Source: Byssochlamys sp. IMV 00236
Lineage: Eukaryota > Ascomycota > Eurotiomycetes > Eurotiales > Thermoascaceae
DNA length: 30,767 bases
Reading direction: 5' to 3'
Assembly: GCA_001931875.2 (NCBI GenBank)
Contig: MSJH02000489.1
Span: 1-30,767, forward strand
Shown here piece after piece: positions 10,421-22,631 of this stretch. Within the stretch, counting starts at the first letter, position 1; each line of letters starts with the position of its first letter. The notes beneath the pieces are model-generated. The model was not told the DNA's origin. It saw only the letters and a list, made by a program, of their open reading frames with translations, and did no database searches. Position numbers and translations under genes: made by a program.

Positions 10421-10698
10421 CTTTTCTTTTTGAAATAAAGAATAAAGAGATGGAATACACAAGAGAGTATCAAATCCTTTATAGTATTACATTCATATGA
10501 GCCCATCACTACTTGCCACGTATGATATACACATTGTGTGACACTCAGATATACCTTTCCAAGTAGATGAAATAACATGACGAATTTCAAGCAAGTGATC
10601 TGATTGGCTTGGATTGCTTGAGTTCATTCAATCCAAGGCACACAGTTCCACAATAAATATAGCATCTATTTTTATAGATAAAATATGTGTCTATAATA
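10421..10698. other. intergenic, with a 9-bp inverted repeat
   Basis: Spacer downstream of the second F-box gene. AATAAAG runs at 10434-10446 could serve polyadenylation. It includes the inverted repeat CTTGGATTG (10608-10616) and CAATCCAAG (10629-10637) with a 12-nt loop. I see no larger gene here. Confidence 0.4.
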
Positions 10699-10971
10699 AT
10701 GAATAACAATAAAGTCCTTTTACTACTCATAACTATTCCCTTCCTCTTTATTTGGTATCATCGTGTATTCTCGAAAACAAACAATAAGATCGGAGATTAA
10801 TAATTTAGCATGAATTCAGATTGGTTACCAGACAATGTCGCAAATAATAAATTGACCAATGAAAAAGTAGGATCTATTCGATCTGCTTTATCCCAATCTC
10901 TTACTACTGTTTGTAACCCTCATTCTATAGAATTCTACAAGGAAAAGAAAAAAGGAAAAGATATAAAATAG
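10699..10971 (+). CDS. possible small secreted or single-pass protein
   Basis: Two short frames lie in the same phase. The first (ATG 10699, stop 10798-10800) encodes 33 aa: MNNNK, a strongly hydrophobic run (VLLLLITIPFLFI) and a basic tail. The second (ATG 10810, stop 10969-10971) encodes 53 aa of soluble character ending in a Lys-rich tail. A 54-nt intron 10755-10808 (donor GTATCA, acceptor TTTAG, with ATTAAT near the end) would join them in frame into a 72-aa protein with a signal peptide or anchor. The intron has the normal size for this window. Without splicing, the first frame alone would be a tail-anchored-like micropeptide. I recognise no family. It lies between the F-box pair and MTHFR, about 210 nt before the latter's ATG. 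Confidence 0.3.
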
Positions 10972-11092
10972 AAGAGAGGATGATAATGAATATGGATATA
11001 GAATATTCAATTAAAAATAACTAGAATAAGTTCATAACTTGAATGTCAACAGATAAGCTTCTTTATATCTGTGCCACTTGAACATCAATGCT

Positions 11093-11098
11093 TATATA
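11093..11098 (+). promoter_or_regulatory. TATA-like element of MTHFR gene
   Basis: TATATA lies about 82-87 nt before the ATG at 11180, followed by a long pyrimidine-rich leader (about 11106-11165). This is the usual layout of well-expressed fungal genes. No sulfur-regulatory motif (CACGTG) was found in the region. Confidence 0.35.
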
Positions 11099-11179
11099 GA
11101 TCGATACCTTTTTAGCTTCTCTTTTTTTATTTTCTCCTTTTTTTTCTCTTTTTTTTTCATTCTCTTTACATTTGACATC

Positions 11180-13130
<1,951 letters not shown>

Positions 13131-13607
13131 GCAATATTGTATAATCCCTCATTGTATTCAACATGCCTCCCCTCATATATATACATTTTTACACTATATA
13201 CATATGTACACAAATCTGAAGTTTTGAAAACTCATTGTTAATAGTATTCAACTACCATAAAATTTAATATAAAGGTTTTTAACCTAAATTTGAACGGTTC
13301 AAACAATTATCTTGATACATTCGATTGTTATAACATAACGAAGTTTTGCATTTATACAAGAGATGCTTTTAAGGTCCATATATCATTTGTTATCAAGTAC
13401 ATATAGTAGCCACTAGCATAGCATAGATAAATAGCCACATTGACCACATTTATCATACTGACAACATCAATATTCCCTATAAAACTCTCATACAAGCTTA
13501 ATTTAATAATATTCAGCTCTTTTTATAAATAGTTTGCAAGTCATCAACTTAATAGCCTTTTTAAATTACAACTAGAGCTGAATATAATAACTACTGGAAC
13601 TTGGGAT
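13131..13607. other. intergenic, ending in a transposon 5' flank
   Basis: MTHFR 3' flank with TATATATACA-type runs, then AT-rich DNA. The part at 13459-13555 repeats the segment at 1115-1219 and leads into the decayed transposase. No other gene is seen. Confidence 0.4.
13459..13555 (+). repeat. promoter-like segment, copy B (matches 1115-1219)
   Basis: Contains, in the same order as copy A, TGACAACAT, CCTATAAA with CTCTCAT, TTAATAATATTC and GTCATC-TTAAT. The CTATAAA would be the TATA box of the downstream transposase frame, whose candidate ATG is at 13608, about 125 nt further on. Confidence 0.5.
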
Positions 13608-14640
13608 ATGCCCGCGCCTAACGATAGTCCTAAGCCAAACGATATCATCATCAACGATGATAATCTCATTCAACATATTAAAAACAAGGTAATAATAGAT
13701 ATATGCCTTTGAATTAATTGAAGCTGACCCTTTATTTTAGTAAAGCTGCAAAGATTCTATCGATGAGATTGGAATCAGTACCCTCAGTTGCGCTACTGTA
13801 CTTCTCAACTTCTGGCTGGTGCGATTTTAGTGGAAGGAAGAACGGCAATTTTGCTAAATACCATTGAACCTTACTCTCGAGATTCGCTCTTAGATGCCCA
13901 TCATGAAAAAAAGCTGTCCGGTTTCACTTCATCATTTCCTTGTTTGTCTGGCCAATATGGCTACTTATTTCAAGGCTTGTTCGAAGAAGATCAGCAAGAT
14001 ATAGGTATAATTGGCAACGAAAGCTGAATAGTCAGTTGATTGATTTAGCCAACCTCATTTGTAACAAGAAAGAAAATGAAAAAAAGATGGCCGATTGTAT
14101 TAAAGAGTTCTACTCTGTTTACGCGTCCTTCCTTCACTCCCTCTTAAGTTGTTTATATGATATGGTATCGATTATTTACTACCCGATATGTTTCACGAAA
14201 CAAACAGTTTAAATTCTTTAAGACCTTTTAATAAGTGGCAGTGGAAAAAGAGAAAAAAAAAATTAAATGGTAAAAAAGTGGTTGTTAATGGTAGAGTAGA
14301 AACCAGTTCTGCTCATTTTATGAGCTATTTAAATTGTATTATAGATTGTTTAGATAGAAATGGCTCACATGGCTATTATCTGGTAATGGATAACGCCGCT
14401 ATTCATAAGTCTGCTGTTATCAGAGCATTAATCAAAGAAAGAAGCTATAAATCTATTTATCTGCTTGCTTACTCTCCCTTCCTCAACCCAGTTGAAGAGT
14501 TTTTGGTCTAAAGTAAAGAGTGATATCAAAAGAAATCCATTTGACACAGGCGATCTTTTGACTAGAGTTGGTTACAAATGTAACGTTACAAGATTGTCGT
14601 GAATGAATTCGTCACAATCCTTAAAGCCTCCTAATATACA
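13608..14640 (+). pseudogene. decayed Tc1/IS630-like DDE transposase
   Basis: A candidate start (ATG 13608) and a canonical 51-nt intron (13690-13740, GTAATA...TTTTAG) are followed by a helix-turn-helix-like fragment (KAAKILSMRL) that soon hits stops. The clear part is 14219-14640: NCIIDCLDRNG, YLVMDNAAIHKSA, IYLLAYSPFLNPVEEF, then in another frame WSKVKSDIKRN and further on DCRE-IRHNP. This is the DDE_3 core: second catalytic Asp in MDN (codon 14389-14391) and final Glu in NPVEE. The region of the first Asp is not recognisable. A five-T run at 14500-14504, where four would keep frame, gives a stop at 14509-14511, and a Trp codon has become TGA in the last block. The element is therefore inactive. 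Terminal inverted repeats were not found by eye. Confidence 0.75.
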
Positions 14641-14961
14641 AATGTTTGAAAATAAACTTGGTAAAGCACCCGCAGTAAACACTGAAAGGCTATCTAATGC
14701 ATCAAAGTAAGAGCCAGTTAACGTTGCAGGCTATCCATGATGCAGGTAAAATATTAAGGAACCAGTCGATTGTTTACAAATCACTTACTATTGCTAATTG
14801 TCTACAACTTTACTGTATTTCCTTTAAAAGACTTTTATTGGCTGATCATCCGGATAAACCAAACGGCAACTTTAAAAACGAAAGCCAGTTTAACTCTTTG
14901 TCTCTCTTCTCAGGGGGAGGACTTTTTTTCTTTTTTTCTTTTCTATTTTTATTTGTAAAAA
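14641..14961. other. intergenic, transposon 3' flank and ERMP1 upstream region
   Basis: Probably includes the tail of the mobile element, then the upstream region of the next gene. A T-rich leader (about 14921-14957) precedes the ATG at 14962. No ORF of protein character was found. Confidence 0.35.
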
Positions 14962-17900
14962 ATGTCCATTGCAATGCAGAAGCATCGGCAAAAGCCGTTA
15001 AGCACTGCAACTGTTGTTGATCGGTCATTCAAAGGAATCTCATTAGCATGGCTGCTTATCTGTGCAAGTACCTTCTTGGGCATGTACTTTTCTTTCTGTC
15101 TTCACTACCGCTTACCTTCCCCTACAAACCAACTTGGCTTTAGTCCAGAGACGAGCCTATCTGAATTTTCTGAAAAGAACGCAATAGAGACCATATCCTA
15201 TTTGAGCGAAACCATCGGCTACCGTAAGTTTAAAATAGAGAGAGAGTTTACACATAACCTATATAACGTGTGTATAAAGGAACTATTGATTGATACGTGT
15301 GTGGTATATAGGCATTGTTGGCACAGTAGAAGAACAACAGTCTTATGACTATATCAATCATGTTATCCAACAATATCAGCATGAGGCAAAAGGAATTCCC
15401 GGGTCTCCAAAGTTTGACATTTGGTTCCAACAAGGCTCGAGTTCACATCGATTTGATATTATGGACAAGAGTAAGGAAGAAGAGAATAACGATTAGCTAA
15501 TGTGTTGATATATCTGTTGTATTAGTGGTTCTGAAAGCATATACCAATGTGACAAACATCATCGTTCGTCTCTCCTGTCCTATCAATCCTGAACACCCTG
15601 AGGATCGTTCCTGTGAGGATAATGCAATTTTGTTAAACGCACATTTTGATACAACCCTAGGATCTCCTGGAGCAACAGATGATGGTTCAGGTATTGCTGT
15701 CATGATGGAACTCATTCGGGTCTTGAGCAAGCGCGATTGGTCATCTCATAAAAATGCCGTTGTATTCCGTAAGTAACAGTACATCCTTTCTACATTTGGT
15801 ATCCCCTTAACACGTCATATGTAGTGTTTAATGGAGCAGAAGAATCTTTGCAAGATGCATCACACGCTTTCATTACTATGCACGAGCTTCGAAACACGTA
15901 AGATCCATCCATCTTGTTTATATCCCACTAACGAATGAGGTTTCATGCAGAATTCGCTCAGTTGTAAATATCGATGCTTGCGGTACAACAGGTAGAGAGA
16001 TTTTATTTCAAGCTAACTCAAAGGAAATGGTGGAAGCATATAGACAAGTGCCTTATCCACATGGCACCGTTATGGTACTTTATCAGAAAAAAGATAAAGA
16101 TAAACGACTAATTAGACAATAGGCAAATGATGTGTTTCGTACTGGCTTGATTCTATCAGATACAGATTTTAGACAATTTGTGCAATATGGAAACTTGACT
16201 GGTATTGACATGGCTATCTACAAGAACTCATACTTGTATCATACCCACCTTGATATCCCTCGATACCTCGAGCCTGGTGCCATACAACATCTTGGTGAAA
16301 ACACGTTAGCCATTGTGAACTATTTAGCACAAAATGCATCATTAGAAGATATCAAGCCTTCAAGTGAAGTTGTCTTTTTTGATTTCCAAGGTCTCTTCTT
16401 TTTCGTCTATACCTGGGCAACAGCGTATGCGCTTCAAATGTCCACGGTTGTACTAGCTACTGCTTATTTTGGATATGTCACCTTAAAGACACACCGATCT
16501 TCTCCCTATCGTTCTGTATCCTCCATTTTGATTTCTTATGCCAAGTCCACGATATCTGTTTTTGCAAGTATGATCAGCGCTCTTTTATTGCCTGTGACCG
16601 TGGCCCTTCTGATCACCTCTGACGCCTTTAACCGACACATGGCATGGTTTAAACACGAATGGTATGGTGCTCTCATATTCAGTCCTACTGGCCTTGTAGG
16701 AGCCTATGCTGTCCAATACCTGTTCTATCAACTACCTGGACCTGCTCACTTTGATATGGAATACGGCACCTTTAACTCACTCATGCTCTGTTTCGCTATC
16801 TCTACCTTCCTTTCTACCTTGACAGGCGTCGCAAGCTCATACATCTTTTGGCTCTACTGTCTTGTCTTACTTGCCGCCTGTGTAATGAACGAATGTCTCC
16901 TTCGTCCAGCACCCTCCAAGATTTATCTGCCTCAAGTAAGCCACGTCACTTATTCCGTCACCAGCTTCGTCCTGGCTTTCCTTTACGCAGACTACGCTTA
17001 TGCCCTGGTAGATCTCTTTGTGCCCCTGACGGGCCGTATGGGTGTAGACACCCCCGTGGACGTGATTGTTGCTGTTATTTACGGTATGATCGTCTTTATG
17101 GTCTCCATTCCTTCGATCGCACATGTTCATCGCTTTGGAAAGGCGGTGATTAAGAAAATGGTGATCCTCTTACTCTTATTCCAAACCGCTGTATTGGCGG
17201 CTGTTTATATCGGTGGTGGTACTTTTGGCGGCTGGGCTTTTCCTTATGACGAATTACACCCAAAGCGATTGTAAGAAAACTTTTATTCATTGATTGATAA
17301 CTGACATGAGAGTATTAGGTTTATTCAGCAGTTGAAGAACTTGACCTCGGGCGAAATCACTGTCGGCGTAGCTCAAGCAGATCACGGTCCTTACATTCAA
17401 ACCGTTGTCGATACGCTTGAACATAGACTTGGCGTAAAGGCAGAGACTCGCCGTGCACCTGATCATATGAACGATTGGGACTCAATCTATCCGTTTAGCG
17501 CATTCTTGGGAGGATATCGATTCGATGTAGAGCCTTATATCCGTTCGACAGGTAACTTTACCGAACAACCCTTGGTAGAGGCCTTACCTGGTCCTTTCCC
17601 GGAGATGAAGGTGTATAACGACACCTTTGATCCTCAGACTGGCATTCGCTCTTTCTCTATTGTTTGCTATGCGCCCACGTATACCTGGACTGTGGCGGCA
17701 TTTGATGGTCATGTGGTTGATTGGAGCATTCAGGACGAAGATCCTCTGCCAACGCCTTCCCATTATGTTGTTCGTCACGTCAGTGGATATGGAAATGATG
17801 GATGGACCATAGACTTGTCTTTCAAGGTACCTGAAGAAGAGTATGAGCAAGCATTAGAAAACAAATGGAAAGTGCGTTTTGAATTTACAGCATTAGAAAA

Positions 17901-18033
17901 GGAAAGCTTTGCTGGGCGAGGCGAAGAGCGCTTGATTGGTAACGTGGGCATCATGTCTGTGGTTAAGGAAGCATTGCCTATCTGGACATCAACTACTTGG
18001 CTCAGTTCAGTTGTAAAGGTGTGGGAACTTTAG
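14962..18033 (+). CDS. ERMP1: ER metallopeptidase 1 (FXNA/ERMP1-type M28 peptidase)
   Basis: Multi-pass ER membrane zinc aminopeptidase-like protein. Exons: 14962-15223, 15312-15470, 15526-15768, 15825-15897, 15951-16074, 16123-17270 and 17319-18033; introns 48-88 nt; 907 aa (human ERMP1 about 904). A transmembrane helix near residues 27-47 is followed by the lumenal M28 domain. Its metal and catalytic residues are in place: H180 in NAHFDTT, D192-D193 in GATDDGSG, E227-E228 in NGAEES, D254 in VNIDACG and H327 in YHTHLD. Several membrane spans follow (about 370-630), then a lumenal C-terminal domain (from TVGVAQADHGPY on). All active-site residues are present, so it should be catalytically competent. 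It lies just downstream of the transposon relic and converges on PCM1 with 71 nt between stop codons. The substrate in fungi is unknown. Confidence 0.93.
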
Positions 18034-18104
18034 ATTTAAAGAATAAAAAATATGTATTTATAAAAAAAAAAAAAAGAAAGAGTGCGCTTTTATTGTTCTT
18101 TTTC

Positions 18105-20159
18105 CTAAGGACGTGCACCAACACCACCAGCACGGTCATAGACAAGTTGGGCTACCTTGAAGGCAAGATCGTCTGTTTCAGCTCGTGTGGCAGCTTCAGC
18201 ATAGACTCTGACAGCATCCTCTGTACCAGATGCACTACAAAAAGTGTTAGCTGCGCTTCTCTTTTTTTCTTTTAAAAAACTTACCGAACAAATGAACGAC
18301 CATTGGCATATTTGGCGACAAGAGCATCGATCTCGGCTTGAAGTCCCGCAGGTTCAACCAACTGACGTTCAGCATTGGTTGTCTTGAAGATATGTCTGTC
18401 TGAAACAACAACTTTAACAAGACGGTTGGGAAGGTCGGTGTATGCCTGATCCCATTCTTCTAGGCTCCATTGAAGGTTAGTGAGAATAGCTTCGACCAAA
18501 AGCATATCAGAAATGGCATCTCCAACTGTCTGGTTGATAAGTTCTGTTAAAGCTCTAAGCTGTGTAATAGCTTGGTTTTGGGCTGGTGATTCACTAAAGG
18601 CATCAAATGAGTACCTTCAAATTAATATATACACACACTTGTTCTTACGCTTCAGCAGTATTAATTGTGCTCAGGGCATCAGGACTAAAGAGGACGGTAC
18701 CGTGTCCATTGGCTTCAAAGTAAACACCGATATCATATTTTTCAGCTTCATGATGAAGATGCTTAACACCAGTAGATACGCATGAAACAGGCACTTTCTT
18801 TATAGAATAATTAGTTGGGGTGTAACAAAAAAACAAAAGAAAACTTACCAAAACTTTAGTGAGATAGTTGGTCGAGCTACCATTGGCGTAAGCTGTTTGT
18901 ACGACACCCACCTTGATGGAGTCGATACCGGCTTCATTAAGAAGGTTTGAGATAAAGTGAGCAGCAAGACCAGCAATCTTGTCACCGTCCAAAAGCTTGA
19001 ATGTGCCATCAGAAGCAACATAATAAAAAACGATACGGTCAGCATCACCGTCAAAGGAGCAGCATCTGTCACCAGCAGCAATGGTTGTACCGCCAGGGGC
19101 ACGTTGTTGTGTCTTTACAAAATCGGCACCACACTAAGGATTAACGATCAGCCTCAGCTTTTTAGTCAACACAGAGGACTACTTACGTTCTTATTAAGTT
19201 GACCGAGAGCAGTGATTTGATCATTTACAATGTCGACGGCCAAGACATCAGATGGGACATATTTAGTAAATTCACGAAGCTTGGGAGCACCAACACCATT
19301 AGCACAGTCCACGTGTAAGGTAGATAAACGCGCCTTTCCTTTCTGCAAGTCGACGTAATGAGCAACCAATGGCTTTTGTTTGTATTCATATACTTACAAC
19401 AGCAGCAATATATGCATTTGCCAACTTCTTATAGTATCCTTCCTCTGTTGGCTCTCCATAAGCATCACTTGTGCCTTGTGTGTTGATGCATCGAACGAGA
19501 TAATGAAGCATGGGTGTTGTCTTTAAGCCAAAGTTGGTCATCTTTGCACCTGCAACTTGAAGGCCACTTTCAAGGCATTTGACCAGTTGAGGGCAACTAG
19601 GTCTATTTGAAAAGTCTGAATAAAGTCCCCAAGTAAGCCTCTCTCTTTTTCTTTACCTTGTATCGTGTGCATAAATAACAGCAGCAGGTGTTTCCAAGTC
19701 AATCTTGTTGATAGCAATGATTTCATTAATAACTTCCACCAAGTTATCACCAGAGACAGCATTAGCAAGCTTAGTAGCATACAGTTCCCAAGACTGCTCG
19801 AGCATTTCACCACGAGGGTCAACGAGTTTGACACCATTGTCCTATAGAGTACGCGCGTATGTCAGTATGAGTAGTTGAGACATATAAAATAATATTACTT
19901 CTTCAGGATTATGAGAAGCAGTGATCATAACACCAATAGTGGCTCCTTGAAGCTTCTTTGAACGTAAAGTAGCCAAGATGGCAACTTTATACATTACGGA
20001 ACCTAACACGTCGGCCCTGAAATGTGGTTAGTGTAAAGTAGTTGTAAGAAAGGTTTTTGCTTACTTTGTTCTAAAACCAGCAGTACCATAAGTGTATTTA
20101 TATCCTTCGACTTCGATAGGAATAGTGTTTTGTTTAATAGCAGCCAAGTCGAAACTCAT
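18105..20159 (-). CDS. PCM1: phosphoacetylglucosamine mutase
   Basis: Interconverts GlcNAc-6-P and GlcNAc-1-P for UDP-GlcNAc synthesis, hence chitin, N-glycans and GPI anchors; cytosolic. Nine exons on the minus strand: 20159-20065, 20016-19899, 19841-19657, 19602-19398, 19342-19187, 19133-18849, 18797-18649, 18614-18285 and 18234-18105, giving 550 aa (yeast Pcm1 about 557). Landmarks: YGTAGFRTK at the N-terminus, catalytic Ser66 in [13 protein letters not shown], the metal loop FDGDADR (D281, D283, D285), the sugar-binding loop EANGHGT near 376, and the phosphate-binding loop [14 protein letters not shown] near 509-522. Introns are 48-57 nt except the seventh, 18615-18648, only 34 nt. The promoter has a TATA box at 20212-20218. 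Everything needed for activity is intact. Confidence 0.96.
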
Positions 20160-20478
20160 TTTGAAGATGAAAGAAAAAAGTTAAAAAAAGAACATACAGT
20201 GAAGTCCTTCTTTTTATAGCCATCAAAATGCAGGTGTTTTTTGGGGAATAGAAACTCAGTTGTCAAGCTATTCTCCCCTTCACTGTTTTTTTTTGTTGCT
20301 CTTTTCCTTATCCTTTTTGATTTAGATTTATTGAATCTTACTCCATCTTTATAGTTTATAAAGGAGAGAAAGAAAGAAACAGAGAGAAAAAGAGAGACAA
20401 GTGTTTAGGAGTAGTAATAGTAATGGTCATAGTGTTAAAAGTCAGCTCATACGTTCCATTACATGTCAAAGAAGAGAA
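20160..20478. other. intergenic, PCM1 promoter and Gid1-like gene 3' end
   Basis: Contains the PCM1 TATA box, an inverted repeat GGGGAATAG (20243-20251) with CTATTCTCCCC (20268-20278), and purine-rich low-complexity sequence (about 20361-20400). No gene was found. Confidence 0.45.
20212..20218 (-). promoter_or_regulatory. TATA box of PCM1
   Basis: Minus-strand TATAAAA (within GGCTATAAAAAG) lies 53-59 nt before the ATG at 20159. The inverted repeat upstream ends in CCCCT/AGGGG, a sequence that in yeast is a stress-response element. The link here is inference. Confidence 0.5.
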
Positions 20479-22515
20479 TTAAGGCATTTTTATTTTTTCC
20501 ACATGCTTCATATAGTAATCCTCTACTTTAACTAGAGCTGATGTACCATCTCCTTCTATAGCCAGCATTTTATTACTTAGAATAAGCTGTCGATAAATGC
20601 GTTCCAAAGCAGGTATCTCTGGTTGTTGAAGAAAGGCTATATCCAAATATAAGGCTCCCTTTTTCTTTTTGATCATTTATTTATAGAACTTACCCAGAAT
20701 GGCAGCATTTACTTCTGTAGCTAATGCATCTCTTCTTGAAACACTCATTATATGTGACACTGGACTCGTATAAGGATCGTGATAAGCCAACAATGAGAAT
20801 ATTTCCTAACATTAATCATCATGACTATTCAGTATTTAATGTTATAATAATATAACTTACCGTTAGACTCGCCTTTGTCTTATCTGAATGGTCCAGCTTA
20901 TACTCCTCTTGCAGTTGTTGTCCGTATTTCATAACACGTTCCAAGGATTCCGCGGATACATCCTTTTCCGACTTCTCATCAATGTCCATCATATGCGCTT
21001 GAGTTTCACTGTGCTCGTGTTTGGTGTGCTTGGAGCCTTCCAAATTTACATCTTTCTTTTGATTTATAGATGAAGCTATTTCAGCATAACTTAATCTTCT
21101 CTTCTGTTTACTAGGTTTTGGCAGCTCTCCGAACTCATTACATTCAAATGGCGATTTTCCGTTCTTTTTATGTGTGTGTTCACAGTATTCTCGCATCATC
21201 TCCACAAATTTACCACACTTTAGCATCAATTGAACTGATTTACCGCGTTCCCCTTGATCTAAAAGCTTTGGAAAGTGTTGCTGAATTAGTCTAATTGCAT
21301 CGTCTATATCTCCTCGAATAATAGCCGATCGAATAGCTACAAAAGGAGTGTTCATTGAACCGTCTTTTTCTTGATTTCGGATCTTACCTGTTCGCTGTTC
21401 CATTCCGGTTCCGCGGACAGTGACTGTATCTTCTTGATCTGTATCCGATATACTCTTTGTATTCTTAACAAATGCAAATGCAGTCTTGGTGTATCCATGA
21501 TGTATCAAGTAAGATAGAACAAGTTGATTGAGATCATACTCTGTATACGGTGTTCTATCAATAGACTGTCTGGATGTCATCTGTTGAATGGATAATACCT
21601 TTTGATCCTTTTTTTGAAAAATAAATGAGATCAATCCTTACTTTTTCCTTCTTTTTCTTACCTTGATATACTGTTCAATATCAAACATAAATGGTTCATG
21701 TCCAAAATTGGTCGTAATCTTTTCTCCGGTCGTACGCAATCCAACAGACGGATACAGCGGTTTACTCACATCAATCTGTCTGAACGCTGTGCCCAGAAAC
21801 TTGCCATTCTTTGTATAAAAGGCCGACCCATCTGCAAAATTGACACCACAGCCAATGACATCTCCGGTTGTAAAGCAAGGACCATAATTTTGTCCAATGC
21901 CAGAACCAGCAAATGAATGACCATCATCTCCATGATACCCCCAAGAATCTACATCCCATCCGGGAAGTCGTTCTGTCTTGTTCTCTGCACAGCAAAATCC
22001 AATACCGATATATCCATCCTCTCCCTTGGATATCACTTTCATCTCATAATAGAATATGCCACACTGAGGTCGCATAGGAAAGTTTGATCTTGCCAGTGCT
22101 GCATGTGTCTCTTGTTTTCCTGGTCCTAATATATACTTAGTTTCTTCTTTTGTTTATTACAAGTGTAAAGTGTACCGATATATGTCAATTCGATGCCATT
22201 ACTGCCAACATCGATATTTTTTGATTTGTCTTTTGAATTCCAAAATGTAGGTAAACGCAAGTCAAGATTAACAAGATCGTGTTCTTGTTTGTCCTTTACT
22301 GCTGTAGTTGATTCTTGTGTTGTCTTTTGAACATGTTGCATCAGATTGTATTGCTCAGTGACTAAATTTCCATAAAGTGTCAGTTTAAGATAACTGGGAT
22401 ATTTGGGTGGAGCCAATGACCAATGAGGTGAAGATGAGGTATTGGTCTTAATCTTTTGACTGCCAAGCCCCGGATAAAGTAGTGCAGGGAAAGCTATATT
22501 ATAAGTGGAGGTCAT
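20479..22515 (-). CDS. GID1: RanBP9/10-Gid1 (Vid30) type SPRY-LisH-CTLH protein
   Basis: Scaffold and substrate-side subunit of the GID/CTLH ubiquitin ligase. Exons: 22515-22176, 22125-21662, 21607-20861, 20805-20694 and 20654-20479, giving 612 aa. An N-terminal leader (1-110) is followed by the SPRY domain, about 115-265 (CGIFYYEMKVISKG, GYIGIGFC, LPGWDVDSWGYHGDDG, GDVIGCGVNF, YPSVGLRT, NFGHEPF). Then LisH, about 290-320 (YDLNQLVLSYLIHHGYTKTA); CTLH, about 350-410 (IRSAIIRGDIDDAIRLIQQH, LMLKCGKFVEMMRE); a charged Lys/Glu-rich spacer; and the CRA region after ESLERVMKYGQQLQEEY. Introns are 39-55 nt. Intron four (20655-20693, 39 nt) is the least certain: the acceptor GGGAG is needed to keep frame. 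The gene is 117 nt downstream of the SMYD start and on the same strand. The domain order matches both RanBP9/10 and yeast Gid1, so orthology is clear but naming is a choice. Confidence 0.93.
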
Positions 22516-22631
22516 CACTATTGAGGAGGAAGAAGAAGAAAAAACACACGTGATACGTCATGATTATGCGGTTTTAAAAAGTCTCACAGTGATTTATGCA
22601 TTATGTTACACATTTTGACAGCAGCGTTTTT

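Noticed and set aside
10608..10637. 9-bp inverted repeat as an intrinsic terminator
   Set aside because: Eukaryotic gene context; no T run follows; recorded only as a repeat in the spacer.
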